A model generated the notes under the pieces. That model searched no databases. It was given only the letters and a program-made list of their open reading frames with translations, and was not told where the DNA came from. Below are positions 8,802-19,304 of a stretch of DNA of 64,000 bases, one piece after another. The translations under genes were made by a program, and so were the position numbers. How positions within the stretch are numbered: position 1 is the first letter of the stretch; every line of letters starts with the position of its first letter. Origin of the DNA: Pseudomonadota bacterium (GTDB lineage Bacteria > Pseudomonadota > Alphaproteobacteria > Sphingomonadales > Sphingomonadaceae); contig JAKPAG010000124.1 of the NCBI GenBank assembly GCA_029779535.1, positions 62,001 to 126,000 on the forward strand, given 5' to 3'.

Positions 8802-9760
8802 GGCTTGTAGTCCGGCAACTGCTGGCTGCCGCCCAGCAGCGATCCAGCGCCCTGGTCCTGAATCTTTTCGGTAATGTCACGCAGCGCCCGGGTGGTCGCG
8901 CGCAGGTCGCGGATCGCGGCTTCGGCCTGGGGCAGCGTGGTTTCATTGAGCTGGCGCGTGGCCGGACGGGCATCGGCGATCATCTTGTTGAATTCATCCG
9001 ACGAACGCTCGACCGATTTCAGCGACTGCCGGAACTGCACCAGCATCTGCTTGCCTTCGGTATTGAGCGTCGCATCGGTGTTGACCGCGGCCTGCTGGAA
9101 CGCCTGGACCGCCACTTGCGCATCGGCCAGGGTCTTCTGCAGTTCCACCATGGTCCGCTGCACTTCGGGCGAGGCATTGGCCAGCTGGCCGGTCATCCGG
9201 TCGGTATTGGCCAGGATGTTCTCGATCGACTGCTGGTTCTTGTCGGAAAAGACCATGGTCATCCGCTCGGTCAGCGTCGCGAGCCGTTCCATCAGCACCG
9301 GCGCGCTGTTGAGCAGCTCGCCCAGCCCGCCGCGCTTGGTCGGTATCACCGGCACACCTTCGGGGCAACCGGCGCGGGGATTGTCCTTGGGACATTCGAT
9401 CGGCGGGGCGCCCTTCATCGCGCCTTCCAGTTGCAGGTTGGACACGCCGGTAAAGCTGCCCTGGATCGTCGCCGTGGTGCCGACCAGGATCGGCACGTCG
9501 GGTTCCACCGCGATCCGCACCCGCACGAAGCTGGGGTCCTTCTTCCACAGCTCGATCGTCTTGACCTGCCCCACCGGCACGCCCGAGAAATTGACCGCCG
9601 ATCCCTTGGACAGGCCGTCGACCGATTGCTTGAAGAAGATGTCGTATTCGTGCCGATCGCCCTGCCCCAGCCGGGCGATCCAGACGATGAACGCCACGAC
9701 CACGGCCAGCAAGGCCAGGGTCACCGCACCCACCCAGACGTTGTTGGCCCTCGTCTCCAT
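8798..9760 (-). CDS. MlaD/MCE-family phospholipid transport substrate-binding protein
   Basis: METRANNVWVGAVTLALLAVVVAFIVWIARLG...YDIFFKQSVDGLSKGSAVNFSGVPVGQVKTIEL...VRVRIAVEPDVPILVGTTATIQGSFTGVSNLQLEG, MCE domain. Confidence 0.93.
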   Translation of the reverse strand: METRANNVWVGAVTLALLAVVVAFIVWIARLGQGDRHEYDIFFKQSVDGLSKGSAVNFSGVPVGQVKTIELWKKDPSFVRVRIAVEPDVPILVGTTATIQGSFTGVSNLQLEGAMKGAPPIECPKDNPRAGCPEGVPVIPTKRGGLGELLNSAPVLMERLATLTERMTMVFSDKNQQSIENILANTDRMTGQLANASPEVQRTMVELQKTLADAQVAVQAFQQAAVNTDATLNTEGKQMLVQFRQSLKSVERSSDEFNKMIADARPATRQLNETTLPQAEAAIRDLRATTRALRDITEKIQDQGAGSLLGGSQQLPDYKP

Positions 9761-9769
9761 CGCGAAGCC

Positions 9770-10615
9770 TTATGCCTTTCCGCCTTGCGGCTTGTCCATC
9801 GCCTTGGTGCGCGCCTGCGCCGCCTCGGCCGCGCGGCCGCGCGGACCGTTGAAGTATTCCTGGATCCACGGATGGTCCAGCGACAGCAATTCAGGGATTG
9901 TCCCAACCGCGATCACCTGCCGGTCGGCGATCACCGCCACCCGGTCGCAGATCTCGTGCAGGGTGTCGAGATCGTGGGTGATCAGGAACACTGTCAGCCC
10001 CAGGGTATCGGTCAGCTCGCGCGTCAGCCGGTCGAACGCGGCCGCGCCGATCGGGTCGAGCCCGGCGGTTGGCTCGTCGAGAAACAGCAGTTCCGGATCC
10101 AGCGCCAGCGCCCGCGCCAGGCCGGCACGCTTGCGCATCCCGCCCGACAGCTCGGACGGGAACTTCGCCGCCGCCTCGGCCGGGAGGCCCGACAGCATGA
10201 CCTTGTACAGCGCGATCTCGTGGCGCAGCCTGTCGCTGATCTCGGGATAGAATTCGAGCAGCGGCACTTCGACGTTTTCCGCCACGGTCAGCGTCGAAAA
10301 CAGCGCCCCGCCCTGGAACAGCACGCCCCAGCGGCTGCGGATATCGATATCCGCGTCGCCGCGCGCATCGGTGATCGACTGGCCCAGCACCGTGATCGCG
10401 CCTTCGCTTGGCACTTGCAGCCCGATGATCGAGCGCATCAGCACCGACTTGCCAGTGCCCGAGCCGCCGACCACGCCCAGGATTTCCCCCCGCCGCACCT
10501 TGAGCGACAGGTTGTCGTGGATCACGTGTTCGCCGAACTGGTTGCGCACCCCTTCGACGACGATCGGGTAATCGCCGGGATAATGCTCGACCTGGTCGGG
10601 TTGATGGGTGCTCAT
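9770..10615 (-). CDS. MlaF-like ABC transporter ATP-binding protein
   Basis: Walker A GGSGTGKS, signature LSGGMRKRAGLARALALDPELLFLDEPTAGLDP; start placed at MSTHQPDQ (cat 10613-10615). Confidence 0.94.
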   Translation of the reverse strand: MSTHQPDQVEHYPGDYPIVVEGVRNQFGEHVIHDNLSLKVRRGEILGVVGGSGTGKSVLMRSIIGLQVPSEGAITVLGQSITDARGDADIDIRSRWGVLFQGGALFSTLTVAENVEVPLLEFYPEISDRLRHEIALYKVMLSGLPAEAAAKFPSELSGGMRKRAGLARALALDPELLFLDEPTAGLDPIGAAAFDRLTRELTDTLGLTVFLITHDLDTLHEICDRVAVIADRQVIAVGTIPELLSLDHPWIQEYFNGPRGRAAEAAQARTKAMDKPQGGKA

Positions 10616-11724
10616 CCCCAGCCCACCTCGCTGAAGAACACCGCGAAGAACGCGTCGAGCACGATCACGACGAAGATCGCCTGGACCACCGCAATGGTGG
10701 TGCGCAGGCCCACTTCCTCGGAATTGCCTTCGACCTGCATCCCCTGGTAGCAACCCGCCAGTGCGACGATTGCGCCGAACACCGGGGCCTTGATCATCCC
10801 GACCCACAGGTCGTGCAGCGGCACAACTTCCTGGATGCGGGTCAGGAAGGTCCAGAACGGGATTTCCAGCGTCATCGTGGAAATGAACGCCCCGCCCAGG
10901 ATCGACAGCAGCGCGGCATAGAAGCCCAGCAGCACCATCATCAGTGTGCAGGCCAGCACCCGCGGGATGATCAGCGCCTCGACCGGGGAAACGCCGATGG
11001 TGCGCATCGCGTCCACTTCCTCGGTCAGCTTCATCGTCCCGATCTGCGCGGCAAAGGCGCTGCCCGACCGGCCCGCGACCATGATCGCGGTCATCAGCAC
11101 GCCCAGCTCGCGAAAGCTGAGCCGCCCGGTGAGGTTGATCGTGTAGATTTCCGCCCCGAACTGCTCCAGCTGGATCGCGCCCTGCTGCGCGATGACGATC
11201 CCGACCAGGAAGCTCATCAAGCCGATGATCCCCAGCGCGTTGACCCCGACCAGTTCAAGCTGGCGGACAAAGGCCTTCCAGCGAAATTCCGCCGGATTGC
11301 GCACCAGGTGCCAGACCGCCACCAGCATCGCCCCGAGGAACCCCAGGAACCGCTGCACCCCGTCGAACAGGCCCAGCACATAGCGGCCGACCGTGGCGGT
11401 AACCCGTTCGAACATCGGATATTCAGGCGGGGTGACCGCGCCCTGCCCGCTCGAGCGGTGCACGGCTGCGATCAGCCGGGCGGCCTTGTCGCTGGCGCCG
11501 ACGATCGTGGCATCATGATCGCGCGCCAGCCGCCAGGCCACCCAGGCCCCGACCGTGTCGATTTCCGTGACCTCAGACAGGTCTACCCGCGCCACCGGCC
11601 CGTCAACCTTGCGCAGCGCGCGGTCAAGCTCGCCAATCGAGGATACCAGCAGGGGGCCGGTCAGGGCCACGGTCACCGCGCCCTGCTCGTCCTCGTCCTC
11701 GCGGTAGTCGGCCCATTCGCGCAT
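10612..11724 (-). CDS. MlaE-family ABC permease with N-terminal STAS domain
   Basis: N-terminal STAS-like [50 protein letters not shown] followed by MlaE permease [21 protein letters not shown]...[42 protein letters not shown]. Confidence 0.92.
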   Translation of the reverse strand: MREWADYREDEDEQGAVTVALTGPLLVSSIGELDRALRKVDGPVARVDLSEVTEIDTVGAWVAWRLARDHDATIVGASDKAARLIAAVHRSSGQGAVTPPEYPMFERVTATVGRYVLGLFDGVQRFLGFLGAMLVAVWHLVRNPAEFRWKAFVRQLELVGVNALGIIGLMSFLVGIVIAQQGAIQLEQFGAEIYTINLTGRLSFRELGVLMTAIMVAGRSGSAFAAQIGTMKLTEEVDAMRTIGVSPVEALIIPRVLACTLMMVLLGFYAALLSILGGAFISTMTLEIPFWTFLTRIQEVVPLHDLWVGMIKAPVFGAIVALAGCYQGMQVEGNSEEVGLRTTIAVVQAIFVVIVLDAFFAVFFSEVGWG

Positions 11725-11821
11725 CGCTGGTGGTGTGGGCGAAAAATGCGCCCGGGGCAAGGCGCGCCATGGCCCCGCAATGCTTGCGCCCGCGCCGCGC
11801 CGCTGGCAAAGGCCGCTGCTT

Positions 11822-14530
11822 ATGACCGGACAAGCACTCGACAAGACTTTCGACCCCGCCGCGATCGAGGCGAAGTGGTACCAGCATTGGGAAACGAACG
11901 GCCTGTTCCGTCCGGAACGGCCGGACGCGCAGCCCTTCACCATCGTCAACCCGCCGCCGAACGTCACGGGCTCGCTGCACATCGGCCACGCGCTCGACAA
12001 CACGCTGCAGGACGTGGTGATCCGGTATGAGCGCCTGCGCGGCAAGGATGCGCTGTGGGTGGTCGGCACCGACCACGCGGGGATCGCGACGCAGATGGTG
12101 GTCGAGCGCCAGCTGGAACAGCGGCAGGACAAGCGCACCAATTACACGCGCGCACAATTCGTCGACAAGGTGTGGGAATGGAAGGCGGAAAGCGGCGGCA
12201 CCATCACCCGCCAGCTGCGACGCCTGGGCTGTTCGATGGACTGGAGCCGCGAGCAATTCACGATGGACCCGCACTTCACCCGCGCCGTGGTCAAGGTGTT
12301 CGTGGATCTTTACAACCAGGGGCTGATCTACCGCGACAAGCGGCTGGTCAACTGGGACCCGAAGCTCAAGACCGCGATTTCCGACCTTGAAGTCGAGACG
12401 CGCGAGGTCAAGGGCCACTTCTGGCACTTCAAGTACCCGCTGGCCGATGGCGTCAAGCGCGACGACGGGCTGGACTATATCGAAGTCGCCACCACCCGGC
12501 CGGAAACGATGCTGGCCGACATGTGCGTGGCCGTCCACCCGGACGATCCGCGCTACCAGTCGGTGATCGGCAAGGAGATTCTCCAGCCGCTGACCGGCCG
12601 CCGGTTCAAGGTGGTGGCCGATGAACACGCCGACCCGGAACTGGGCAGCGGCGCGGTGAAGATCACGCCGGGCCACGATTTCAACGACTTCGAAGTGGGC
12701 AAGCGCGCCGGGATCAAGCCGGCTGACATGCTCAACATGTTCGATGCCGAAGCCCGCGTGGTGCAAACAGCCGACGGGCTGGTGCCGGAAAAGTATGTGG
12801 GCCTCGACCGCTTCGTGGTGCGGGACATGATCGTGGCCGACATGAAGGCGGCGGGGATGCTGATCCCGCACGTCACCAAGGACAAGGACGGTAACGAGAC
12901 CGAGCACGACGCCGAACCCCGCACCATCCAGACCCCGTTCGGGGATCGCGGCGGGGTGGTGATCGAACCCTGGCTGACTGACCAGTGGTATGTGAATGCC
13001 GAGGAACTGGCAAAGGCCCCGCTGGAGGCCGTGCGCAGCGGCGCCATCGAAATCGTTCCCAAGACCTGGGAAAAGACCTTCTTCAACTGGATGGAAAACA
13101 TCCAGCCGTGGTGCGTTTCGCGCCAGCTGTGGTGGGGGCACCGGATTCCGGCGTGGTATGGCTCGGACGGCCAGTGCTATGTCGCCGAAACCGAGGAAGA
13201 AGCCCAGGCCAAGGCCGGACCGAACGTCACGCTGGAACGCGACCCCGACGTCCTCGACACCTGGTTCTCCAGCGCGCTGTGGCCCTTCGCCACGCTCGGC
13301 TGGCCGGACGACACCACGCTGGTCCAGCGCCACTATCCCAATGACCTGCTGATTTCCGGCTTTGACATCCTGTTCTTCTGGGATGCGAGGATGGCGATGC
13401 AGGGCCTTCATTTCATGAAGGAAGTGCCGTGGAAGCGGCTCTACCTGCACGGACTGGTCCGCGCCGCCGATGGCCAGAAGATGTCCAAGAGCAAGGGCAA
13501 CGTGGTCGATCCGCTGGGGCTGATCGACAAGTACGGGGCCGATGCGCTGCGTTTCTTCATGTGCGCCATGGAAAGCCAGGGCCGCGACGTGAAGATGGAT
13601 GAAAAGCGCGTCGAGGGCTATCGCAACTTCGCCACCAAGCTGTGGAACGCGGCGCGCTTTTGCCAATCGAACGGCATCGGCGCGAGCACTTCGCTTGAGG
13701 CCCCGGCGGCGACCAGCGCGGTCAACAAGTGGATCATCGGCGAAGTGGTCGAAACCCTTGCCGAACTGGACAAGGCCTTTGCCGACCTGCGCTTCGATGC
13801 GGCAGCCAATGCGATCTACCACTTCGTCTGGGACCAGTTCTGCGATTGGTACATCGAACTGATCAAGGGTTCGTTCGACGAGGAAACCAAGGCCGTGGCC
13901 GGCTGGGTGCTCGACCAGATCCTGGTCATGCTCCACCCCTTCATGCCCTTCGTGACCGAGGAACTGTGGAACGCGCTGGGCGCCAATGAAAATGGGGGGC
14001 GCTCGGGCTATCCGCTGATCACCGCGCAGTGGCCGCAGCCGGGCGTGGGCGTCGATGCGGCGGCCAAGGCCGAGGTTGACTGGCTGATCGCGCTGATCGG
14101 CAACCTGCGCACCGCCAAGAACGAGCTGGGCATTGCGCCGGGCGCAAAGCTTGACGCCTATCTGCCCGAACCTTCGGCGCAGACCCGCGGGATCATCGAG
14201 CGCAACCCTGGCGCGATCGACCGGCTGGCGCGGCTTAACGGCATTCGCTTCGAACCGGCCCCGGCAGGCGCAGCGATGCAGGTCGGCGCGGGCGACGCCA
14301 ACATCGTCGTGCCGCTCGAAGGCGTGATCGACATTGCCGCCGAGCGGGCACGACTGACCAAGGCGCTGGAAGCGGCGACCAAGGAGGCCAAGAGCCTTGA
14401 AGGCCGCTTGTCCAACCCCGCCTTCGTCGAGAAAGCCAAGCCCGAAGCGGTCGAAAAGGCCCGCGCCGACCATGCCATGCATGCGGCCGAAGCCGAACGG
14501 CTGGCGGCGGCGCTGGCGCGGCTGGGGTGA
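11822..14530 (+). CDS. valS: Valyl-tRNA synthetase
   Basis: [31 protein letters not shown]...[26 protein letters not shown] (HIGH) ... [12 protein letters not shown] (KMSKS). Confidence 0.97.
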   Translation: MTGQALDKTFDPAAIEAKWYQHWETNGLFRPERPDAQPFTIVNPPPNVTGSLHIGHALDNTLQDVVIRYERLRGKDALWVVGTDHAGIATQMVVERQLEQRQDKRTNYTRAQFVDKVWEWKAESGGTITRQLRRLGCSMDWSREQFTMDPHFTRAVVKVFVDLYNQGLIYRDKRLVNWDPKLKTAISDLEVETREVKGHFWHFKYPLADGVKRDDGLDYIEVATTRPETMLADMCVAVHPDDPRYQSVIGKEILQPLTGRRFKVVADEHADPELGSGAVKITPGHDFNDFEVGKRAGIKPADMLNMFDAEARVVQTADGLVPEKYVGLDRFVVRDMIVADMKAAGMLIPHVTKDKDGNETEHDAEPRTIQTPFGDRGGVVIEPWLTDQWYVNAEELAKAPLEAVRSGAIEIVPKTWEKTFFNWMENIQPWCVSRQLWWGHRIPAWYGSDGQCYVAETEEEAQAKAGPNVTLERDPDVLDTWFSSALWPFATLGWPDDTTLVQRHYPNDLLISGFDILFFWDARMAMQGLHFMKEVPWKRLYLHGLVRAADGQKMSKSKGNVVDPLGLIDKYGADALRFFMCAMESQGRDVKMDEKRVEGYRNFATKLWNAARFCQSNGIGASTSLEAPAATSAVNKWIIGEVVETLAELDKAFADLRFDAAANAIYHFVWDQFCDWYIELIKGSFDEETKAVAGWVLDQILVMLHPFMPFVTEELWNALGANENGGRSGYPLITAQWPQPGVGVDAAAKAEVDWLIALIGNLRTAKNELGIAPGAKLDAYLPEPSAQTRGIIERNPGAIDRLARLNGIRFEPAPAGAAMQVGAGDANIVVPLEGVIDIAAERARLTKALEAATKEAKSLEGRLSNPAFVEKAKPEAVEKARADHAMHAAEAERLAAALARLG

Positions 14531-15261
14531 GCCTTACCCTCGCCACCACCACCCCGGGCGAGCCGGAGATCTTTGCCTCGCTGCAGGGCGAAGGGGCGAG
14601 CATTGGCCGCCCCTGCGCCTTCGTGCGGCTGAGCCGCTGCAACCTCGCCTGCACCTGGTGCGACACGGCCTATACCTGGCGGTTCGAGGGCGATAACCGC
14701 CCCCACCGCGACGACCGCGCCTTCGAACGCAAGGCCAACCAGCTGGTGCTGGACGAAGCCGATGTCGCCGCGCGGATCATGGCGCTGGGGCAGGACCGGC
14801 TGGTGGTGACAGGCGGCGAACCGCTGCTGCAAGGCGCGGCGCTGGCCCGGATGATCGCCCTGCTGGACGGCGTCAGCGTGGAAGTGGAAACCAACGGCAC
14901 GGTCGCCCCGCATCCCGATCTGGACCCGCTGGTCAGCCAGTACAACGTCAGCCCGAAGTTGAAGCATTCGGGCAATCCCACTGATTCCGCACTGATTCCC
15001 GAACGGCTGGCGGACTGGGCCAGCAAACCTCAAGCTTGGTTCAAGTTCGTGATTGCCGAGCCGGAGGACCTCGCTGAAGTGCTCGCGCTTCAGGCGCGCC
15101 ATGCCATTCCCGGCGCGCGGATCATGTTGATGCCCGAAGGGACCGCCAGCGACGTGATCCGCGCCCGCGCCCGCTGGCTGGCGCCGCTGGCGCTGGAACA
15201 CGGCCTGCGCTTTACCGACCGGCTGCACATCCACCTCTACGGCGACACCCGCGGGACATGA
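14527..15261 (+). CDS. queE: 7-carboxy-7-deazaguanine synthase (GTG start)
   Basis: [38 protein letters not shown] (CxxxCxxC radical SAM, QueE type), [19 protein letters not shown] overlap with valS. Confidence 0.93.
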   Translation: MSLTLATTTPGEPEIFASLQGEGASIGRPCAFVRLSRCNLACTWCDTAYTWRFEGDNRPHRDDRAFERKANQLVLDEADVAARIMALGQDRLVVTGGEPLLQGAALARMIALLDGVSVEVETNGTVAPHPDLDPLVSQYNVSPKLKHSGNPTDSALIPERLADWASKPQAWFKFVIAEPEDLAEVLALQARHAIPGARIMLMPEGTASDVIRARARWLAPLALEHGLRFTDRLHIHLYGDTRGT

Positions 15262-16655
15262 GCGCGCCCAAAGCCCCCGCACTGCGCGGTGACCTGACCC
15301 AGGGCCCGCTGCTGAAAACGCTGATCCTGTTTGCCGTGCCGCAGATGGTTGGCAACGTGCTGCAGAACCTCAACGGGTCGATCAACGCGGTGTGGATCGG
15401 GCAACTGCTGGGCGATGCGGCGCTGGCCGCCACGGCCAATGCCAACATCATCATGTTCCTGCTGTTCGCACTGGTGTTCGGCTTCGGCATGGCGGCAACG
15501 GTGCGGATCGGGCAGGCCTGGGGCCGGCAGGACGTGATCGCGGCGCGGCGCACGCTGGGCACGGCGATTGGCCTGACCACCGGCATTGCCATGGTCACCA
15601 CGGTGGGCGGCATTGTCTTTGCCCCGCAATTGCTCGACTGGCTGGCCACGCCAGGCGCCAGCCGGGCCGAAGCGCTGGCCTATCTGCGAGTGGTGTTCAT
15701 CGCCAACCCGCTGGCTACGATCACCACCATGATCGCCATGGGCCTGCGCGGCGCGGGCGATGCCGGCACGCCGCTGCGTTTCATGATCCTGACCAGCGTG
15801 ATCGACGTGGCGCTGAACCCGCTGCTGATCCGCGGCTATGGCCCGATCCCGCCGCTGGGCATCGCCGGATCGGCCTGGGCCACGGTGATCGCGACGGCAA
15901 TCGGCCTGATCGGTCTGCTGGCCTTCATCTATGCCCGCGACCTGCCGCTGCGGCTGCGCGGGGCGGAACTGGCCTGGCTGAAGCCCCGGCAGGACGAGTT
16001 GTCCTTTATCCTGGGCAAGGGCGTGCCGATGGGGACGCAGATGCTGGTCATCTCTGGCGCGGGGGTGATCATGATCGGGCTGGTCAACCGCGAAGGGCTG
16101 GTCCTGGCGGCGGCCTATGGCGCGCTGCTGCAGATCTGGAACTACATGGGCATGCCGGCCATGGCGATTGGCGCGGCGGTCAGCGCGATGGTGGCCCAGC
16201 ATATCGGCGCGGCGCGCGAAAGCAGGGTCGATGCGATCAGCCGCGCCGGCTCTGCCGCCAACCTGCTGATGACCGGCGCGCTGACGGTGGTGCTGCTATT
16301 GTTCGACGGACCGCTGCTGCGGCTGTTCCTGGGCGCGGGCAGCCCTTCGGTGGCGGCCGCGTTGCATGTGCAGGACCTGGCGATCTGGACCTACCTGCCG
16401 TTCGGCATCACCATCGTGCTGTTCGGCACGCTGCGCGCCTATGGCGTGGTGTGGACGCAGATCGCCGTGCTGCTCACCTCGATGTATCTGGTGCGCTACG
16501 GCTGCTACTACCTGCTGCACCCGCACCTGGGCGCCGACGCGCTGTGGTATTCGCTGCTGGTCAGCTCGGTCCTGTCAATGCTGCTGACCCTGGCCGCCTA
16601 CCTCTACGCGCCGTGGCGCAGGCCCATGCTGCAACGGGTTGCCGCGGGGGGATAA
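15258..16655 (+). CDS. MATE-family multidrug efflux transporter
   Basis: GPLLKTLILFAVPQMVGNVLQNLNGSINAVWIGQLLGDAALAATANANIIMFLLFALVFGFGMAATVRIGQ..., MATE topology. Confidence 0.93.
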   Translation: MSAPKAPALRGDLTQGPLLKTLILFAVPQMVGNVLQNLNGSINAVWIGQLLGDAALAATANANIIMFLLFALVFGFGMAATVRIGQAWGRQDVIAARRTLGTAIGLTTGIAMVTTVGGIVFAPQLLDWLATPGASRAEALAYLRVVFIANPLATITTMIAMGLRGAGDAGTPLRFMILTSVIDVALNPLLIRGYGPIPPLGIAGSAWATVIATAIGLIGLLAFIYARDLPLRLRGAELAWLKPRQDELSFILGKGVPMGTQMLVISGAGVIMIGLVNREGLVLAAAYGALLQIWNYMGMPAMAIGAAVSAMVAQHIGAARESRVDAISRAGSAANLLMTGALTVVLLLFDGPLLRLFLGAGSPSVAAALHVQDLAIWTYLPFGITIVLFGTLRAYGVVWTQIAVLLTSMYLVRYGCYYLLHPHLGADALWYSLLVSSVLSMLLTLAAYLYAPWRRPMLQRVAAGG

Positions 16656-16690
16656 GCCGGTTGCGCGGATCGCCTGCGCGATCGGCAGAC

Positions 16691-16720
16691 AACGCCGGCC
16701 CGCTCCCCCGTCCCGGCGTT
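16691..16720. terminator. Hairpin in convergent intergenic region (AACGCCGG ... CCGGCGTT)
   Basis: 8-bp perfect inverted repeat between the 3' ends of the MATE and HerA-like genes. Confidence 0.45.
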
Positions 16721-16725
16721 GCAGG

Positions 16726-16747
16726 GGACAGGCCGGATGGCCTGTCC
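16726..16747. terminator. Hairpin GGACAGGCC-GGAT-GGCCTGTCC in convergent intergenic region
   Basis: Perfect 9-bp stem, 4-nt loop, between two convergent genes; no long T tract. Confidence 0.5.
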
Positions 16748-16764
16748 GCACCCGGCAAGGACGC

Positions 16765-18480
16765 TTAACGACCCTGCGCGCGCCAGCGCTGGACGGTGCG
16801 CAGGACCATTTCCTCCTCGCCGCCCGAGTTCGACCAGAGCTGGCTGATCGACGGGTCGGCGCTGGCCGGGCGCTTGAATTCCTCCAGCTCGTCGAACGCG
16901 ACGCGGATCGGGATCGACACGCCTTCGCCGCAGATGATGCATTCGCGGTTGCGCAGGGCGGGAATCGAATCGAGGAAGCCGCGCGCCCCTTCGGGCATGG
17001 CCGCCTTGACGAAGGCCTGGTCGCGGTCGTTGTTGAGGCGCATCGAAATGATCGTGCCGCACTGCGACAGCACGCCTTCGGCCAGGTCCGACGGGCGCTG
17101 CGTGATCAGCCCCAGGCTGACCCCGTACTTGCGGCCTTCCTTGGCGATCCGGCTCAGGATCTTGCCGACCGAGGACCCATCGGCATTCTTCTCGTTCGGT
17201 ACGTAGCGGTGCGCTTCTTCGCAGACCAGCAGCACGGGCCGGGTCTTTTCATCGCGCGCCCAGATCGCGAAGTCGAACACCATGCGGCTGAGCACCGCGA
17301 CCACGGTGGACGTAATGTCCGAGGGCACGCCCGACACGTCGATGATCGAGATCGGCCTGCCCTTGCTGGGCATGCGGAAGATCTTGGTGATGAATTCGGC
17401 CATCGTATCGCCGACCAGCATGCCCGAGAACATGAACTGGAAGCGCGGATCGGCCTTGAGCTCGTCGATCTTGGTCTTGATCCGCATGTAGGGCGCGCTG
17501 CTCGTCGCCTTGTCGAGCTTGCCCATTTCGGTCTGGATCAGGTTGGTCAGGTCCGACAGCAGGTAGGGGATCGGGCTGTCGACCGTGATCTTGCCCATGC
17601 TTTCGGCCAGCCGGTTCTTCGACCGCGCCTGGAGCAGGCACTTCGAGAGGATGTCGGCATCCTCCTGGCGGTCGTTGCCGGTGGTGGTCAGGAACACTTC
17701 GCAGTGTTCCTCGAAATTCATCAGCCAGTACGGCATCTGCAGGTTCGACACGTCGAAGATCATGCCGGTCTGCTTGAACGCGGCGCTGTATTCGCCGTGC
17801 GGGTCGATCATCACGATATGCCCTTCGGGGGCATGTTCGCAGATCCGGTGCAGGATCAGCGCGGCGCTGGTCGACTTACCCGTACCGGTTGAGCCGAGCA
17901 GGGCGAAGTGCTTGCCCAGCATCGAATCGATGTACAGCCCGGCGCGGATGTCGCGCGTGGGGAACACGGTGCCGACCTGGATCGAGCTGCGCCCGTCGCT
18001 GGCATAGATCTGGCGCAGGTCGTTGCTGGTGGCCGGATAGATCAGCGCGCCGGGAATCGGATAGCGCGTCACGCCGCGGCGGAAGCTGTGGATGCGCCCG
18101 GTCAGCCGTTCCTCGTCGCCTTCGCCCAGGAAGTCGATGTTGGCCATGATCCCGCCGGGGGTCTTGCTGTCCTGCTTCTGTGTGCGCACGCTGGCCAGCA
18201 GCCAGCTCTTGCCGACCCGGATCTTGACCTGGCTACCAACCTGCCCGGCCAGCGCGACCGAGGGATCGTGATCGCCTGAACATTCCTGCAGGCGTTGCAG
18301 ATCCAGCGCAATGGCAGAGCCCGAACCGGCAATTTCCAGCACGATCCCAATGGGTTCGCGGGCATTGTCAAAGTCCTGCGCGGCAGCCTCTGCCGCGGCT
18401 GCATCCGGTTGGGCCACGTGCCCCGCCCCAAAGCCCTTGTGGCTCATGTTGTCCATTGCGCGTCTAATCCCTTGCGCCAA
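16765..18480 (-). CDS. HerA-like (DUF87) ATP-binding protein
   Basis: LLGSTGTGKSTSAALILHRI (Walker A), HIVMIDPHGEY, VLLVCEEAHRYVPNE (Walker B), EGRKYGVSLGLITQRPSDLAEGVLSQCGTIISMRLNNDRDQ; HAS-barrel-like N-terminus. Confidence 0.9.
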   Translation of the reverse strand: MAQGIRRAMDNMSHKGFGAGHVAQPDAAAAEAAAQDFDNAREPIGIVLEIAGSGSAIALDLQRLQECSGDHDPSVALAGQVGSQVKIRVGKSWLLASVRTQKQDSKTPGGIMANIDFLGEGDEERLTGRIHSFRRGVTRYPIPGALIYPATSNDLRQIYASDGRSSIQVGTVFPTRDIRAGLYIDSMLGKHFALLGSTGTGKSTSAALILHRICEHAPEGHIVMIDPHGEYSAAFKQTGMIFDVSNLQMPYWLMNFEEHCEVFLTTTGNDRQEDADILSKCLLQARSKNRLAESMGKITVDSPIPYLLSDLTNLIQTEMGKLDKATSSAPYMRIKTKIDELKADPRFQFMFSGMLVGDTMAEFITKIFRMPSKGRPISIIDVSGVPSDITSTVVAVLSRMVFDFAIWARDEKTRPVLLVCEEAHRYVPNEKNADGSSVGKILSRIAKEGRKYGVSLGLITQRPSDLAEGVLSQCGTIISMRLNNDRDQAFVKAAMPEGARGFLDSIPALRNRECIICGEGVSIPIRVAFDELEEFKRPASADPSISQLWSNSGGEEEMVLRTVQRWRAQGR

Positions 18481-18551
18481 ATCACGTTTGGCTGCGCCGG
18501 GGTTAGGACCGGGACGGTTAACATCGTGCTAAATTCAGGCTGATCCGCTGA

Positions 18552-19304
18552 CTAGACCAGCGCGAACAGTCGCCCGGCCAGGAAGCCCATGGCGACCGAA
18601 ATCACCACGGCCAGCAGGCCATAGAGGAAGCCGTAGTGATCGGCGAACTGGGCCGTCGCCCGTTCGAAGCCGGTCTTCTTCACCTCGACCCGGCTGAGTG
18701 CGGAGGCAACCACGCGGCCCTGGGTGATGGCAAAGGTTTCGGCCGTGTAAGTGCCGGTCTGGACGCTGGACGGCAGGGCAATGCGCGCCTGGTAGAGCAC
18801 CTGTTCGGACACTTTCACCCCGCGGGGATCGTCCTGGTACAGCCCGTTACGACGCATCAGATCGACCAGCCCGGCGGAAAAGCGGGCCTGTTCCTTGGGT
18901 TCATAGGTCCCGACAGGCGACAGTTGCAGCCAATCGAGGCCCAATTCATAGATCGCGGCGGTCTTGTCATCGACCAGCTTGTCGATCGGGCGGGACGAAG
19001 CCACCGCGAAGAAGCTGGGGGCAGAACGAAATTCGGTGCTGACGGCATTGACCCAGATCCCGGCGATCCGCTGCTTTTCGCGCAGCACGATCGACTGGGT
19101 CGGCCCCTTCAGCACCACGACAATGTCATAGTCCTGGCCGGCGCGCTGCCCTTCCGGCGTCAGGATCGCGCCGAACAGCAGCAATTCCGCGCCCTTGAAC
19201 CCCTGGCGCACCTGGATTTCGTGCTGCGACACTTCCGGCACCAGGATCGGATCGCGCGCGCCGGTCAGGAAAATCAGCGCCAGGATCAACAGCAGCCGCT
19301 TCAC
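18552..19304 (-). CDS. TIGR02186 family membrane-anchored protein
   Basis: MKRLLLILALIFLTGARDPILVPEVSQHEIQVRQGFKGAELLLFGAI...YDIVVVLKGPTQSIVLREKQRIAGIWVNA; C-terminal TM; adjacent to a TSUP gene. Confidence 0.8.
   Translation of the reverse strand: MKRLLLILALIFLTGARDPILVPEVSQHEIQVRQGFKGAELLLFGAILTPEGQRAGQDYDIVVVLKGPTQSIVLREKQRIAGIWVNAVSTEFRSAPSFFAVASSRPIDKLVDDKTAAIYELGLDWLQLSPVGTYEPKEQARFSAGLVDLMRRNGLYQDDPRGVKVSEQVLYQARIALPSSVQTGTYTAETFAITQGRVVASALSRVEVKKTGFERATAQFADHYGFLYGLLAVVISVAMGFLAGRLFALV

Noticed and set aside
11624-14482. 952-aa minus-strand ORF opposite valS
   Set aside because: A high-GC mirror ORF; the product is His/Gly/Asp-rich with no domain, and the plus strand is unambiguous valS. 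Only its 3' end coincides in location with the real mlaE gene, in a different frame.
16765-18480. HerA-like gene as part of an anti-phage island
   Set aside because: No SIR2, DUF4297, NurA or other defence gene is adjacent; neighbours are ordinary transport genes.
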